Shown here one piece after another: positions 8,076 to 15,329 of a stretch of 41,831 nt of DNA; the first letter of the stretch is position 1, and each line of letters opens with the position of its first letter. This DNA comes from an uncultured Lachnospiraceae bacterium. GTDB taxonomy: Bacteria > Bacillota > Clostridia > Lachnospirales > Lachnospiraceae. The DNA lies in NCBI GenBank assembly GCA_947589095.1, contig CANQBX010000031.1, positions 1 to 41,831 on the forward strand, written 5' to 3'. Under the pieces are notes generated by a model. The model had not been told where the DNA came from. It searched no databases and saw only the letters and a list, made by a program, of their open reading frames with translations. Both the position numbers and the translations under genes were made by a program.

Positions 8076-9026
8076 ATGTCTGATAAACATAGAGAGGAAT
8101 CGAACGAATCTGCCGGCAGCGTTCCAAGCCGCAGCCGTTCCGGTTCGGGCGGAGCTGCCCGGGCTGCGCTGCCTGCCGGTACCCTGTATATCTGCGCCAC
8201 TCCCATCGGCAATCTGGAGGACATTACCCTCCGGGTTCTTAACACGCTGAAAACCGTGGATCTGATCGCGGCCGAAGACACGCGCAACAGCATCAAGCTT
8301 CTGAATCATTACGATATCCATACTCCCATGACCAGTTATCATGAGTATAATAAAGTGGAAAAGGCCCGAGCCCTGGTGGCGCGGCTTCAGGAGGGAGACA
8401 GCATCGCCCTGATCACGGACGCGGGAACGCCCGCGATCTCCGACCCGGGCGAGGAGCTGGTCCGCCAGTGCCTGGCCGCCGGCGTGCCTGTCACGTCGCT
8501 GCCGGGACCGTCCGCCTGCGTTACGGCGCTTACATTGTCCGGGCTGCCGTCCCGCCGCTTCTGCTTCGAGGCGTTTCTTCCCTCGGAGAAAAAGGAGCGC
8601 CGGTGGATCCTGGAGGAACTGAAGGATGAGACCCGCACGGTCATTCTGTACGAGGCTCCCCATCATCTGACGGCGACCCTGGGCGATCTGAAAGAGGCGC
8701 TGGGCGGCGCCCGCCGCATGACGCTCTGCCGGGAACTGACCAAGAAGCATGAGGAAGTCTGGCAGACCACCATTGACGGGGCGCTGGAACGGTTCGCCGG
8801 TGAAGAACCCCGCGGCGAGTGCGTCCTTGTTCTGGAAGGCCGTACCATCGAATCCCGGAGGGAAGAACAGGCCCGCGCCTGGGACGGGCTGACGGTCGAA
8901 GAGCATGTGGCCTCTTACGAGGCGCAGGGACTTCCGCGCAAGGAAGCCATGCGGCAGGCGGCCAGGGACCGGGGTCTGAGCCGCCGGGATATCTACCGAT
9001 ACCTGATGGAACATGAAGAAACGTAG
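8076..9026 (+). CDS. rsmI: 16S rRNA (cytidine-1402) 2'-O-methyltransferase RsmI
   Basis: Tetrapyrrole-methylase-fold enzyme that methylates the ribose of C1402 in the decoding centre of 16S rRNA. Motifs are YICATPIGNLEDITLR, AAEDTR, DAGTPAISDPGEE and LPGPSA. The frame is open from 7941, but ATG 8076 has AAAGGGG at 8058-8064 and fits the family better, giving 316 aa. About 35 residues before the first motif are an unusual Ser/Arg/Ala-rich leader. It is the last gene of the run that starts with the decarboxylase. In B. subtilis abrB follows on the opposite strand; here the opposite-strand neighbour is an S24-like repressor, marking the edge of the accessory region. Confidence 0.93.
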   Translation: MSDKHREESNESAGSVPSRSRSGSGGAARAALPAGTLYICATPIGNLEDITLRVLNTLKTVDLIAAEDTRNSIKLLNHYDIHTPMTSYHEYNKVEKARALVARLQEGDSIALITDAGTPAISDPGEELVRQCLAAGVPVTSLPGPSACVTALTLSGLPSRRFCFEAFLPSEKKERRWILEELKDETRTVILYEAPHHLTATLGDLKEALGGARRMTLCRELTKKHEEVWQTTIDGALERFAGEEPRGECVLVLEGRTIESRREEQARAWDGLTVEEHVASYEAQGLPRKEAMRQAARDRGLSRRDIYRYLMEHEET

Positions 9027-9059
9027 AGCGGCGCCTTGGACGGTCCAAAATCGAAAGCA

Positions 9060-9806
9060 TTAGATTTTTCCCGCAAAAAAAAGAGTTACGATATCCTGCT
9101 GCCTGCGGTCAAGCAAGACCCTGCCTATGATCTCCGTCATTATGACCGGATCGGCGGGGCCGGCGCTCTCCGCAGGCTCTTTTGCGGCCGGATTGATCGG
9201 GCGCAGGGAACGGCGGCCGGAAATCTCCCTGTACTGCCGGCAGAGGAGCCGCTGGCCGTGGTTGGCGACCACGATGTCGCCGTCTGCCGGGAAACGCTCG
9301 TTTTTCAGAAAAATATAATCATCCGGATAGAAAATAGGCTCCATACTGCTGTCGTCCATTACCAGCGCGTAATCGGCCGCCAAAGCGGTCTGCGCGTAAC
9401 CGAGACAGTGGATGCCCGCCGTCATGGGCCGGGAGGACACATACCCGAGCACCGGCACCTGCGACGTCATATTCTCAGCCGGGGCGGAAACCGCGTGCAG
9501 CGATATGCGGCCGCCGCTCCGCATCAAACTGATCTCCATGAAATGTTCTATCTTCTCCCTGTCCGCATCGGACAGAAGTTCAAACCGCGCGGCCATAGGC
9601 TGCAGATTATTCTCGGAGGTTCCTGTTACGAGCCAGGAAAGCGATACCTGGAGAAAATTTGCGACAGCGAGAACCTTGTCGACGGACGGCAGGTTTCTGT
9701 CCCACTTGTAGATTGTGCGCGCTCCAAAGCCCAGCGCCTGTTCCAGCTGGGCCAGCGTTATTCCCTGTCCGGCGGCAGCCGTCTTAATGCGCTCAACCAT
9801 TTCCAT
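9060..9806 (-). CDS. XRE HTH / S24 (LexA-CI-like) repressor, probably not self-cleaving
   Basis: Residues 1-60 form an XRE-type HTH (ITLAQLEQALGFGARTIYKW). Residues ~117-220 form an S24 peptidase-like fold, with VPVLGYV, the nucleophile-region DSSMEP (Ser154) and ADGDIVVANHGQRLL. In an ungapped alignment to E. coli LexA, the Ala-Gly cleavage site (VAAGE) becomes VSSRP and the catalytic Lys becomes Arg190. Classical RecA-stimulated cleavage therefore looks unlikely. ATG 9806 is preceded by AGGAGG. It is divergent from the HTH gene at 9990, and the shared 183-bp gap contains GCAAATTTGC palindromes that I take as its operators. It ends 33 bp from the rsmI stop. Prophage or ICE origin is possible, but no phage or integrase genes are present. 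Confidence 0.85.
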   Translation of the reverse strand: MEMVERIKTAAAGQGITLAQLEQALGFGARTIYKWDRNLPSVDKVLAVANFLQVSLSWLVTGTSENNLQPMAARFELLSDADREKIEHFMEISLMRSGGRISLHAVSAPAENMTSQVPVLGYVSSRPMTAGIHCLGYAQTALAADYALVMDDSSMEPIFYPDDYIFLKNERFPADGDIVVANHGQRLLCRQYREISGRRSLRPINPAAKEPAESAGPADPVIMTEIIGRVLLDRRQQDIVTLFFAGKI

Positions 9807-9861
9807 AGAAGCAAACCTCCTTTATGTAGAGCCGAATCTGCCGCCAGTGGGTGGGGGAGCG

Positions 9862-9871
9862 AGCAAATTTT
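9862..9871. promoter_or_regulatory. Imperfect operator copy
   Basis: The sequence CGAGCAAATTTTCG around 9860-9873 repeats the CGAGCAAATTTGCG element 31 bp downstream, about three helical turns away. It lies on the repressor-gene side of the divergent region and could serve autoregulation. Binding is inferred. Confidence 0.45.
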
Positions 9872-9883
9872 CGACTTATCATG

Positions 9884-9912
9884 TTGACATCGAGCAAATT
9901 TGCGAATATAAT
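9884..9912 (+). promoter_or_regulatory. Perfect consensus sigma-A promoter with embedded operator
   Basis: TTGACA (9884-9889), a 17-base spacer and TATAAT (9907-9912) match the consensus at every position. The spacer contains GCAAATTTGC at 9893-9902. A repressor bound there would block RNA polymerase. Transcription would start near 9919 and read the HTH, WQGEV and BTAD genes. Confidence 0.85.
9893..9902. promoter_or_regulatory. Palindromic operator candidate GCAAATTTGC
   Basis: A perfect 10-bp palindrome centred between the -35 and -10 boxes. It lies in an intergenic region with HTH genes on both sides, and an imperfect copy lies at 9862-9871. It is the expected kind of site for the S24-like repressor. 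Confidence 0.6.
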
Positions 9913-9989
9913 GAAACCGAATGAATTAGTCATTGGAATAAATTATATAGTACTTGAAAACATACTTCAAGCGAAAAAAGGAGATATTT

Positions 9990-10187
9990 ATGAGGCGTAC
10001 AAGGAAGCCGACCGCCTTGGGGATGGAGATCAAGAAGGCTCTTTTTGAACAGGATATGACCGTTAAGGAACTGGCAGTTCGGATCAATAAGTCCGAAGCC
10101 ACCGTGTGCGAAGTGATCTCCGGGAAGAATCAGAGCGAGAAGACCAGGGACCTGATCATGCGGGAGCTGAATCTGGCGGCCGAGTAG
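9990..10187 (+). CDS. Small XRE-type HTH protein (65 aa)
   Basis: A single helix-turn-helix: MTVKELAVRINKSEATVCEV is the HTH core, followed by ISGKNQSEKTRDLIMRELNL. ATG 9990 follows AAAAGGAG, so the frame opening at 9954 is probably leader. It is the first gene after the perfect promoter at 9884-9912 and lies opposite the S24-like repressor, so it resembles the Cro partner of a CI/Cro switch. Its stop is 70 bp before the first WQGEV gene. Function is inferred from fold and position only. Confidence 0.8.
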   Translation: MRRTRKPTALGMEIKKALFEQDMTVKELAVRINKSEATVCEVISGKNQSEKTRDLIMRELNLAAE

Positions 10188-10257
10188 GCAGGACGGGAGC
10201 CTGATCACGCAGGGACTGCGTCCGAAGACCGAATAAGTTGACAGGAGAGTCAGGCCT

Positions 10258-10740
10258 ATGAGACAGGACGATGCCGGGAGGATACCCAGATATCTTCTGA
10301 CGATCTATCCCGAGGCAGACAGGGGATTCGCAGGCTTTTACCAGCAGGTGTTCAGGGAGGAGCGGGTTCCGTTCGCGGGGATTGCCCAGCTGCTCCTCTC
10401 TATTGATGAAGAGATCCGCGCGTCCGGCGGAAGCCTGGCGGCGGAACGCGCAGAGGGAGAAGCGCTGTGGGAAAGGGAACGGCCCCGAACCGGAAGGAGA
10501 CGGCAGGATGTACAGCCGGTCCGCCTTCCGCGGGAGACGGGCGCGGTCAATCATTTCCTGATCACAGTGCGCTTCTGCCGCAACGCCACGTGGCAGGGGG
10601 AGGTTCACTGGCGGGAGAAGCATCTGCGCAGGGATTTCAGGAGCTGCCTGGAGCTGACCCGCATGATCGAAGACGCGGCCGGCGGCGGGAAGAGGCAGGG
10701 AGGAGCAGGCGGCCGAAAACAGGACAAAGCAGGGAGATGA
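10258..10740 (+). CDS. 'WQGEV' family protein of unknown function, copy 1 (160 aa)
   Basis: I do not recognise a named family. The C-terminal half carries a pattern shared with the proteins at 14663-15172 and 22857-23369: F-x-V-x-(V)-(K/R)-F/Y-(C/R)-x-N/S-A/T-TWQGE(V/I)-x-W, then FRS(A/C)LEL-x(2)-(L/M)ID. This copy reads NATWQGEVHW then RRDFRSCLELTRMIED. The N-terminal half is weakly similar and ends in a basic, low-complexity linker. There is no signal peptide or membrane segment, so it is probably cytoplasmic. GGAG lies ~10 bases before the ATG. The stop is 1 bp from the next start, so it is translationally coupled to the first BTAD regulator. Confidence 0.75.
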   Translation: MRQDDAGRIPRYLLTIYPEADRGFAGFYQQVFREERVPFAGIAQLLLSIDEEIRASGGSLAAERAEGEALWERERPRTGRRRQDVQPVRLPRETGAVNHFLITVRFCRNATWQGEVHWREKHLRRDFRSCLELTRMIEDAAGGGKRQGGAGGRKQDKAGR

Positions 10741-10741
10741 C

Positions 10742-11971
10742 ATGGGAACCATAGATGCACCGAAACTGGAAATACATATGTTCGGCGGCTTCACCGCAGT
10801 TTACGGCGGCCGGCCGATCACTTTCGGAAGAGGCGGCACAGGAAAGGCTGTGCAGCTTCTTCAGCTGCTTCTGATTCATGGTCAGGCGGGTATTTCCAAG
10901 GAGAAGCTGATGCAGGATCTGTACGACTGGGAGACCGTGACGGATCGGAACAACAGCTTAAACAGCGTTATCTATCGCCTTAAGAAACAGCTGATCGCCG
11001 CCGGTATGCCGGAGGAGGAATATATCTGCCTTAAGAACGGCGTCTGTTACTGGTGCGGCACCATGGAGACCTTCGTAGATACCGTAGCCATGGAATCCCT
11101 GGCGGTTCAGGCGGCCCACGCTTCCGAGGAGGAGCAGATTCGCCTTCTGAAGGAGGCGTGCAGCTTATATACCGGTGAATTTCTGCCCCATCTGTCCGGT
11201 GAGACCTGGGTGACTGTGGAGAATCTGCGTCTCAAGCACATTTATGAGGACGCCGTCCGTCATCTGTGCCAGCTTCTGGAGGCGCGGCAGGAATATCAGC
11301 AGATCTTCGATATCTACAGCAGGGCGGCGGCGCTGTATCCGTATGAGGAATGGCAGGCGTACCAGATCGACAGCCTGCTGGAGATGGAGCGCTATGAGGA
11401 AGCTTACAGCCTGTATCTGAAGGCTACGAAGATGTATTCCGACGAGCTGGGGCTTCCTCCGTCCGAGGAGATGATGAAGCGTCTGCAGCGCATGAGCGGC
11501 AAGCTGGTCAGCCGCGAGAGCAATCTGCTCAAGGTTCGGCGGATGATCACGGAGAACCGGTATGAGCGCGGCGCCTATTACTGTGCGTATCCCAGCTTCG
11601 TGGATATCTACCGTTTCGTGTGCCGCCAGCTGGAGCGCACCGGCCAGTCCGTATTCCTGATGCTGTGCAGCGTTCACAGCACCGACGCGGCCAACCGCTG
11701 GGATAAGGACGCGGGCGACGACCTGCTGAAGGCCATCGGAACCGCCCTGCGCCGCGGCGACGTCTATACGCGCTACAGCAGCAGCCAGTCGCTGATCCTG
11801 CTCTCCGGAACGCGCAATGAACACTGCGAGATCATATACAAGAGGATCTGCCGCGAATTCGAGCGGCTGGAGCATTCGGAGAGATGCCATATCGAATACG
11901 AAGCAGCAACGATCGTTGAGGTGTCCGGCGACCAGCCGGAGATGCACTTCAGAAAGAAGGCCGCATGGTAA
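10742..11971 (+). CDS. BTAD (SARP-like) regulator with degenerate GGDEF-like C-terminus, copy 1
   Basis: A 409-aa protein. Residues ~8-100 form an OmpR-type winged helix (LEIHMFGGFTAVYGGRPI ... NSLNSVIYRLKKQL). Residues ~110-250 form a bacterial transcriptional activation domain of TPR-like helices (SLYTGEFLPHL, EAYSLYLKATKMYSDELGL). Residues ~285-400 look like a GGDEF fold: a strand SVFLMLCSV, then LRRGDVYTRYSSSQSLILLSG, where GGDEF would be replaced by SSSQS. It should therefore lack cyclase activity and may sense a ligand or be structural (inference). It overlaps the next gene, a paralog, by seven bases, and lies downstream of the HTH and WQGEV genes in one probable operon. Confidence 0.85.
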   Translation: MGTIDAPKLEIHMFGGFTAVYGGRPITFGRGGTGKAVQLLQLLLIHGQAGISKEKLMQDLYDWETVTDRNNSLNSVIYRLKKQLIAAGMPEEEYICLKNGVCYWCGTMETFVDTVAMESLAVQAAHASEEEQIRLLKEACSLYTGEFLPHLSGETWVTVENLRLKHIYEDAVRHLCQLLEARQEYQQIFDIYSRAAALYPYEEWQAYQIDSLLEMERYEEAYSLYLKATKMYSDELGLPPSEEMMKRLQRMSGKLVSRESNLLKVRRMITENRYERGAYYCAYPSFVDIYRFVCRQLERTGQSVFLMLCSVHSTDAANRWDKDAGDDLLKAIGTALRRGDVYTRYSSSQSLILLSGTRNEHCEIIYKRICREFERLEHSERCHIEYEAATIVEVSGDQPEMHFRKKAAW

Positions 11972-13185
11972 GAGAAGGACTTCATGTACATATGTTTTCC
12001 GCTTATTCCATGGAATTCGACGGACAGCCGGTGAACATCATGCGCGGCGCCAGTACGAAGGTGCTGCAGCTGTTCGCCATGCTTCTGCTGGCCGGCGGCA
12101 AGGGAATCGCCAAGCGGGAGCTGATCGGCAATGTCTATGGCCAGGGCCAGGACAGGGGCGCCGATCCCAACCGGAATCTGAATAATCTCCTCTACCGCCT
12201 GAAGAAGCAGCTGACTGTCTGGGGTATGGACGGAGCAACCGTGAACCTGGAAGGCGGCTTCGCCCGTTTCGAGGCGGACTTTCCGGTGGAGGTGGATGCG
12301 CTCGCCTTCGAGCAGAAGGCGGAGGAGGCGCTTCTGCGGGAAACTCCCGATCAGACGGAGCTGCTGGCGGACGCCGCGCGGCTCTATACCGGCGAGTTCC
12401 TTGAGGAATACTGTACGGAGCTGTGGGTCATCCAGAAGGATCAGGAGCTGAAGAAGCTGTATTCCAGGGTAATTGAGGCCCTCGGAGCCGCGTACCGGAG
12501 CCAGGGCAATCTCATAAAGGCCCGGGAGGTCTATCATAACGCGTCCCTGGTCTTCCCCTTCGATTCCTGGCAGCTGTCCGAGATGGACTGCCTGATCGGA
12601 CTGAAGGATTATAACGGAGCCTACGCCGTCTATCAGGATACGGAGCGCCTTTACGACGAGGAGCTGGGCATCATGCCCAACGAGGAATACCGCTCGCGTC
12701 TGGAGATCATCGAGCAGAACGCCCTGCGTCCCGTACGCCGTCTCTCCGACATCGCCGAGACCCTGCGCGGGGAGCAGAAGGAGGGCGCTTACTACTGCTA
12801 TTATCCGGATTTTCTGGATTCCTGTCAGATCCTGTCCCGGATCGCCGAGCGCACCGGGCAGTCCCTTTTCCTCCTGCTGTGTACCTGGTCGGTGCGCGGG
12901 GGGGTGGCACGCACCAATTTGGAGAAAAAGCAGCTTGAGGACCGGCAGATGGCGATCCTTAAGGATACCATCGCCCATGTCTTCCGTAAGGGCGACATCT
13001 TCACCAAGTACAGCCGCTGTCAGTATCTGATCATCCTAAGCGGCACCGGCCGCGAGAACGGCGTCCGGGCCTTCGACCGACTCTACCGCGCCTGGAAGAA
13101 GCGGGATGGGATCGTTGGAGATTTAAGCTACAGTATGGATTCGCTGCTGGGATTCCGGGAAACGGAAGGAAGAGCGCAGCGATAG
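11965..13185 (+). CDS. BTAD (SARP-like) regulator with degenerate GGDEF-like C-terminus, copy 2
   Basis: A paralog of the preceding gene, 406 aa, with the same order: winged helix (LHVHMFSAYSMEFDGQPVNI ... NNLLYRLKKQL), BTAD helices (RLYTGEFLEEY, YAVYQDTERLYDEELGI) and a C-terminal GGDEF-like part. Both share the linker pattern GAYYC-x-YP-x-F-x-D and RTGQS-x-FL-x-LC. Here the active-site strand reads FRKGDIFTKYSRCQYLIILSG, so SRCQY stands in the GGDEF position. ATG 11965 overlaps the first BTAD gene by seven bases. Two regulators of one type in tandem may form a heteromer. Likely targets are the neighbouring WQGEV and adhesin genes, but no binding site is recognisable. Confidence 0.85.
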   Translation: MVREGLHVHMFSAYSMEFDGQPVNIMRGASTKVLQLFAMLLLAGGKGIAKRELIGNVYGQGQDRGADPNRNLNNLLYRLKKQLTVWGMDGATVNLEGGFARFEADFPVEVDALAFEQKAEEALLRETPDQTELLADAARLYTGEFLEEYCTELWVIQKDQELKKLYSRVIEALGAAYRSQGNLIKAREVYHNASLVFPFDSWQLSEMDCLIGLKDYNGAYAVYQDTERLYDEELGIMPNEEYRSRLEIIEQNALRPVRRLSDIAETLRGEQKEGAYYCYYPDFLDSCQILSRIAERTGQSLFLLLCTWSVRGGVARTNLEKKQLEDRQMAILKDTIAHVFRKGDIFTKYSRCQYLIILSGTGRENGVRAFDRLYRAWKKRDGIVGDLSYSMDSLLGFRETEGRAQR

Positions 13186-13246
13186 CGCGGAAGGCGCCTC
13201 CGGCGCGCCGAACGCAGACACGGCGAAAGAATCGAATGATAGGATC

Positions 13247-13272
13247 GGGCCCCGCGGGAATCCGCGGGGCCC
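13247..13272. terminator. Strong hairpin between convergent genes, no T-tract
   Basis: A perfect 11-bp stem GGGCCCCGCGG / CCGCGGGGCCC with a GAAT loop lies between the stop of the BTAD pair and the stop of the leftward Rpn-like gene. Neither side has a run of T, so it may be a weak bidirectional terminator or an RNA-stabilising structure. Confidence 0.5.
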
Positions 13273-13278
13273 TGCCGG

Positions 13279-14385
13279 TCAGTTCATGTGTTTTAAGCCG
13301 CTCTTCTCCAGAAACTCATCCAGATTCTTCGCGCGCCGGGCGATCTTGTGCCACGCTTTCAGAGTATCGATATCCTCCTTCGACAGGATCCGCTGCCGCC
13401 ATTCGTCCGGAAGGCGTCCGATGTCCTCCAGCATATCGCAGATGGCTTCAGCGATACCTTCAGCCTTCCCCTCAGCTATACCCTCAGCGATACCCTCAGC
13501 CTTCCCGCACGCGTAATTCTCTTCCCGCTCCAGCTTCATGTGCTCTTCAAAATCATAATCCGTCAGGAACATCTCCACTACCTCCTCCGTGTGCTCCGCC
13601 AGAATATCGTCCAGGATCCCTTTCCGCAGGCAATCCTCCACCGCTTCCCGAACCGCGGCTTCCAGCTCCAGTCCGGCGTCCAGCTGTCCCCGCACCATAT
13701 CCACGAATGTGGCGTACTCCTCCAGCCTCCGGCACTGCCTCATCAGCTCCCGGTTCCGTCCCAGATTGATATTCAGCATAGTCGCCGTCACTTCAATACA
13801 GGGATTCGCAAAGCCTCTGCGCGGTTCCGCGCCGCCCGCCGTGCCGCCGTGCGCGCCACTGCAGCCGCCCGCCACGCTGCCGTGTGCGTCACTGCAGCCG
13901 CCCGCCACGCCGCCGTGCGCGTCACCGCAGCCGCTTACCACAGCCCCATCCGCTCTCTCCCGCGCCGCCGCAAACGCATCCGACAGCCGCAGCGTCATCC
14001 GGTCCGGTTCATCCCCGCGCCCATTATAGAAGACAATATACTGCGGATACGGCAGGTTCTGCAGGCGGCTGCTGTACAGGTTCAGGCTATGCCGCTTCAC
14101 ATACTTTTTATACAGCCTTGCAAAATAAAACAGCCCCCGCACCGGCATGTTCGGATTCCTCGAACTCTGATGCTCCCACAGATTCAGCTCCGCCCCGAAG
14201 AGGAACGCGACGTCGTTCTTCATGTTCATGTAAATGACGTCCTCCAGCGTTACGACCTCCAGCGCGCCCGGATCCGCATAATCCGTTCCGTTCAGCGCAT
14301 TATAAAGCGACAGCATCTCCCGCCGGTCGCCGAAAATAAACCGGAACAGCCGGTCCTTGTACTTCTTATTAACCTTTTTCCCCAT
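13279..14385 (-). CDS. Rpn-family PD-(D/E)XK nuclease-like protein, copy 2 (368 aa)
   Basis: A close paralog of the gene at 1558: the N-terminus MGKKVNKKYKDRLFRFIF, the core Asp in KNDVAFLF, E-x-Q in LWEHQSS, and the second block MLNINLGRNRELMRQCRRLEE are almost the same. The linker between core and second block is longer, because three units of an 11-residue Gly/Ala/Cys/His-rich repeat (GGVAGGCSDAH type) are inserted. The EGIAEGIAEGKAEG run and the helical tail ending near FLEKSGLKHMN are kept. ATG 14385 has AGGAGG/AGGAGA upstream; the frame opens at 14412. It faces the BTAD operon and is divergent from the second WQGEV gene. No transposon ends are visible. Confidence 0.85.
   Translation of the reverse strand: MGKKVNKKYKDRLFRFIFGDRREMLSLYNALNGTDYADPGALEVVTLEDVIYMNMKNDVAFLFGAELNLWEHQSSRNPNMPVRGLFYFARLYKKYVKRHSLNLYSSRLQNLPYPQYIVFYNGRGDEPDRMTLRLSDAFAAARERADGAVVSGCGDAHGGVAGGCSDAHGSVAGGCSGAHGGTAGGAEPRRGFANPCIEVTATMLNINLGRNRELMRQCRRLEEYATFVDMVRGQLDAGLELEAAVREAVEDCLRKGILDDILAEHTEEVVEMFLTDYDFEEHMKLEREENYACGKAEGIAEGIAEGKAEGIAEAICDMLEDIGRLPDEWRQRILSKEDIDTLKAWHKIARRAKNLDEFLEKSGLKHMN
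13831..13933 (-). repeat. 3 x 33-bp in-frame repeat in Rpn-like copy 2
   Basis: A GC-rich unit beginning CACTGCAGCCGCCCGCCACG on the plus strand recurs about three times at 33-bp spacing. It encodes 11-residue Gly/Ala/Cys/His-rich units in the linker of the nuclease-like protein, at the same protein position where copy 3 has its 57-bp repeat. Confidence 0.8.
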
Positions 14386-14662
14386 TCTGCCGATTCTCCT
14401 CCTCGAATTCAATCGATTCCTCCATACATCGGAGCCAAAGTGGATTCAGAAGAGTCTCTTCGGAATCTGCCGGGACGCGCCCCGCAGAAATACATGAGAT
14501 AAAGACTGATGTTCCAATTCATTTTACTTCAAATCCCCCGCCCATGCAACAGAAATGCAAAAAAAGTAAAATTTTTTCCAATTTTCCTGTCCATGAGTCA
14601 AATCCTGAGACACTTCGCCTGCTAAACTAAGTTCAAAACCATCAGAAGGAGGAGGGAGGTCC
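14386..14662. other. Divergent intergenic region between Rpn-like copy 2 and WQGEV copy 2
   Basis: 277 bp without a supported gene. It contains an AT-rich patch at 14551-14585 (runs of A and T around GTAAAATTTTTTCC), which differs from the GC-rich flanks and may hold divergent promoters. I could not assign convincing -35/-10 pairs. Confidence 0.4.
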
Positions 14663-15172
14663 ATGGACAGACCGCTTGCGATACACGGCAGGAACCTGAT
14701 CTGCATCGGAATAGACCGGGTAACCGGCCGCGACTATTCCGGACGGATCTGGCACCAGTACCGGACCGACCCGATCCGGTTCTCCACCTCCATGGAGCTG
14801 ATCCGGGAGATGGACGACTTATACGACAGGTGGAACTTCCCCCAGCGATCGACACTGGTCCGCCGGTTCGGCGGGGAAGAGCATACGGTGTCGGAAGCAG
14901 AACGAGAGGAGGAGATGGCATATATGGATGAAGGACGAATCAAAGGACATACGGGCGATATCGGAACCTTCATCGTCCGCGTCAAATACAGGCAGAACGC
15001 CACCTGGCAGGGCGAAGTAGTCTGGGCCGACAGGCAGGAACGGCAGTATTTCCGCAGCGCCCTGGAGCTCCTGAAGCTTATCGACAGCGCTCTGGAGGAG
15101 ACGGAGGCAGCCGCGGAGGAATCCCCGCCGGAAGCGGAGGATGAGGACGACGGACCCGGCGGCAGCGACTGA
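14663..15172 (+). CDS. 'WQGEV' family protein of unknown function, copy 2 (169 aa)
   Basis: A paralog of the genes at 10258 and 22857. The N-terminal half (NLICIGIDRVTGRDYSGR ... FPQRSTLVRRFGG) matches copy 3 (LMCICIDE ... YPERSTQRRTFRD). The C-terminal half has FIVRVKYRQNATWQGEVVW, then YFRSALELLKLIDSALEE and an acidic tail. There is no signal peptide. GGAGGGAGG lies just upstream of ATG 14663. It is 157 bp upstream of the first giant wall protein and probably on the same transcript. Being soluble and acidic, it could be a regulator, a chaperone for the giant protein or an intracellular adaptor; none of these can be chosen from sequence. Confidence 0.78.
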   Translation: MDRPLAIHGRNLICIGIDRVTGRDYSGRIWHQYRTDPIRFSTSMELIREMDDLYDRWNFPQRSTLVRRFGGEEHTVSEAEREEEMAYMDEGRIKGHTGDIGTFIVRVKYRQNATWQGEVVWADRQERQYFRSALELLKLIDSALEETEAAAEESPPEAEDEDDGPGGSD

Positions 15173-15244
15173 CGCGCGGGGCAGGAGCTCCGGCCCGTAG
15201 CGCCGCAGCCTTATGGAAATGACAACCAGCAGCCACATGTAACC

Positions 15245-15260
15245 GCCGCCGGAAGGCGGC
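15245..15260 (+). other. Small GC hairpin in the leader of giant protein 1
   Basis: GCCGCC-GGAA-GGCGGC is a 6-bp perfect stem with a stable GGAA loop, 70 bp before the giant gene. It has no T-tract. It may affect read-through or mRNA stability between the WQGEV gene and the giant gene. Confidence 0.3.
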
Positions 15261-15329
15261 ACGCACACAGCTCTACAGCAGCTTTCAGATACAGATTTAC
15301 AGGGAAATCAAAGGAAAGGGAGAATCATT

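Noticed and set aside
9036-9887. Plus-strand open frame of 283 codons opposite the S24-like repressor
   Set aside because: The repressor has conserved domains and a good RBS on the minus strand. The plus-strand frame has none and is a shadow.
9060-13185. Prophage
   Set aside because: The repressor/HTH pair looks phage-like, but there is no integrase, structural or lysis gene and no att repeat that I could find.
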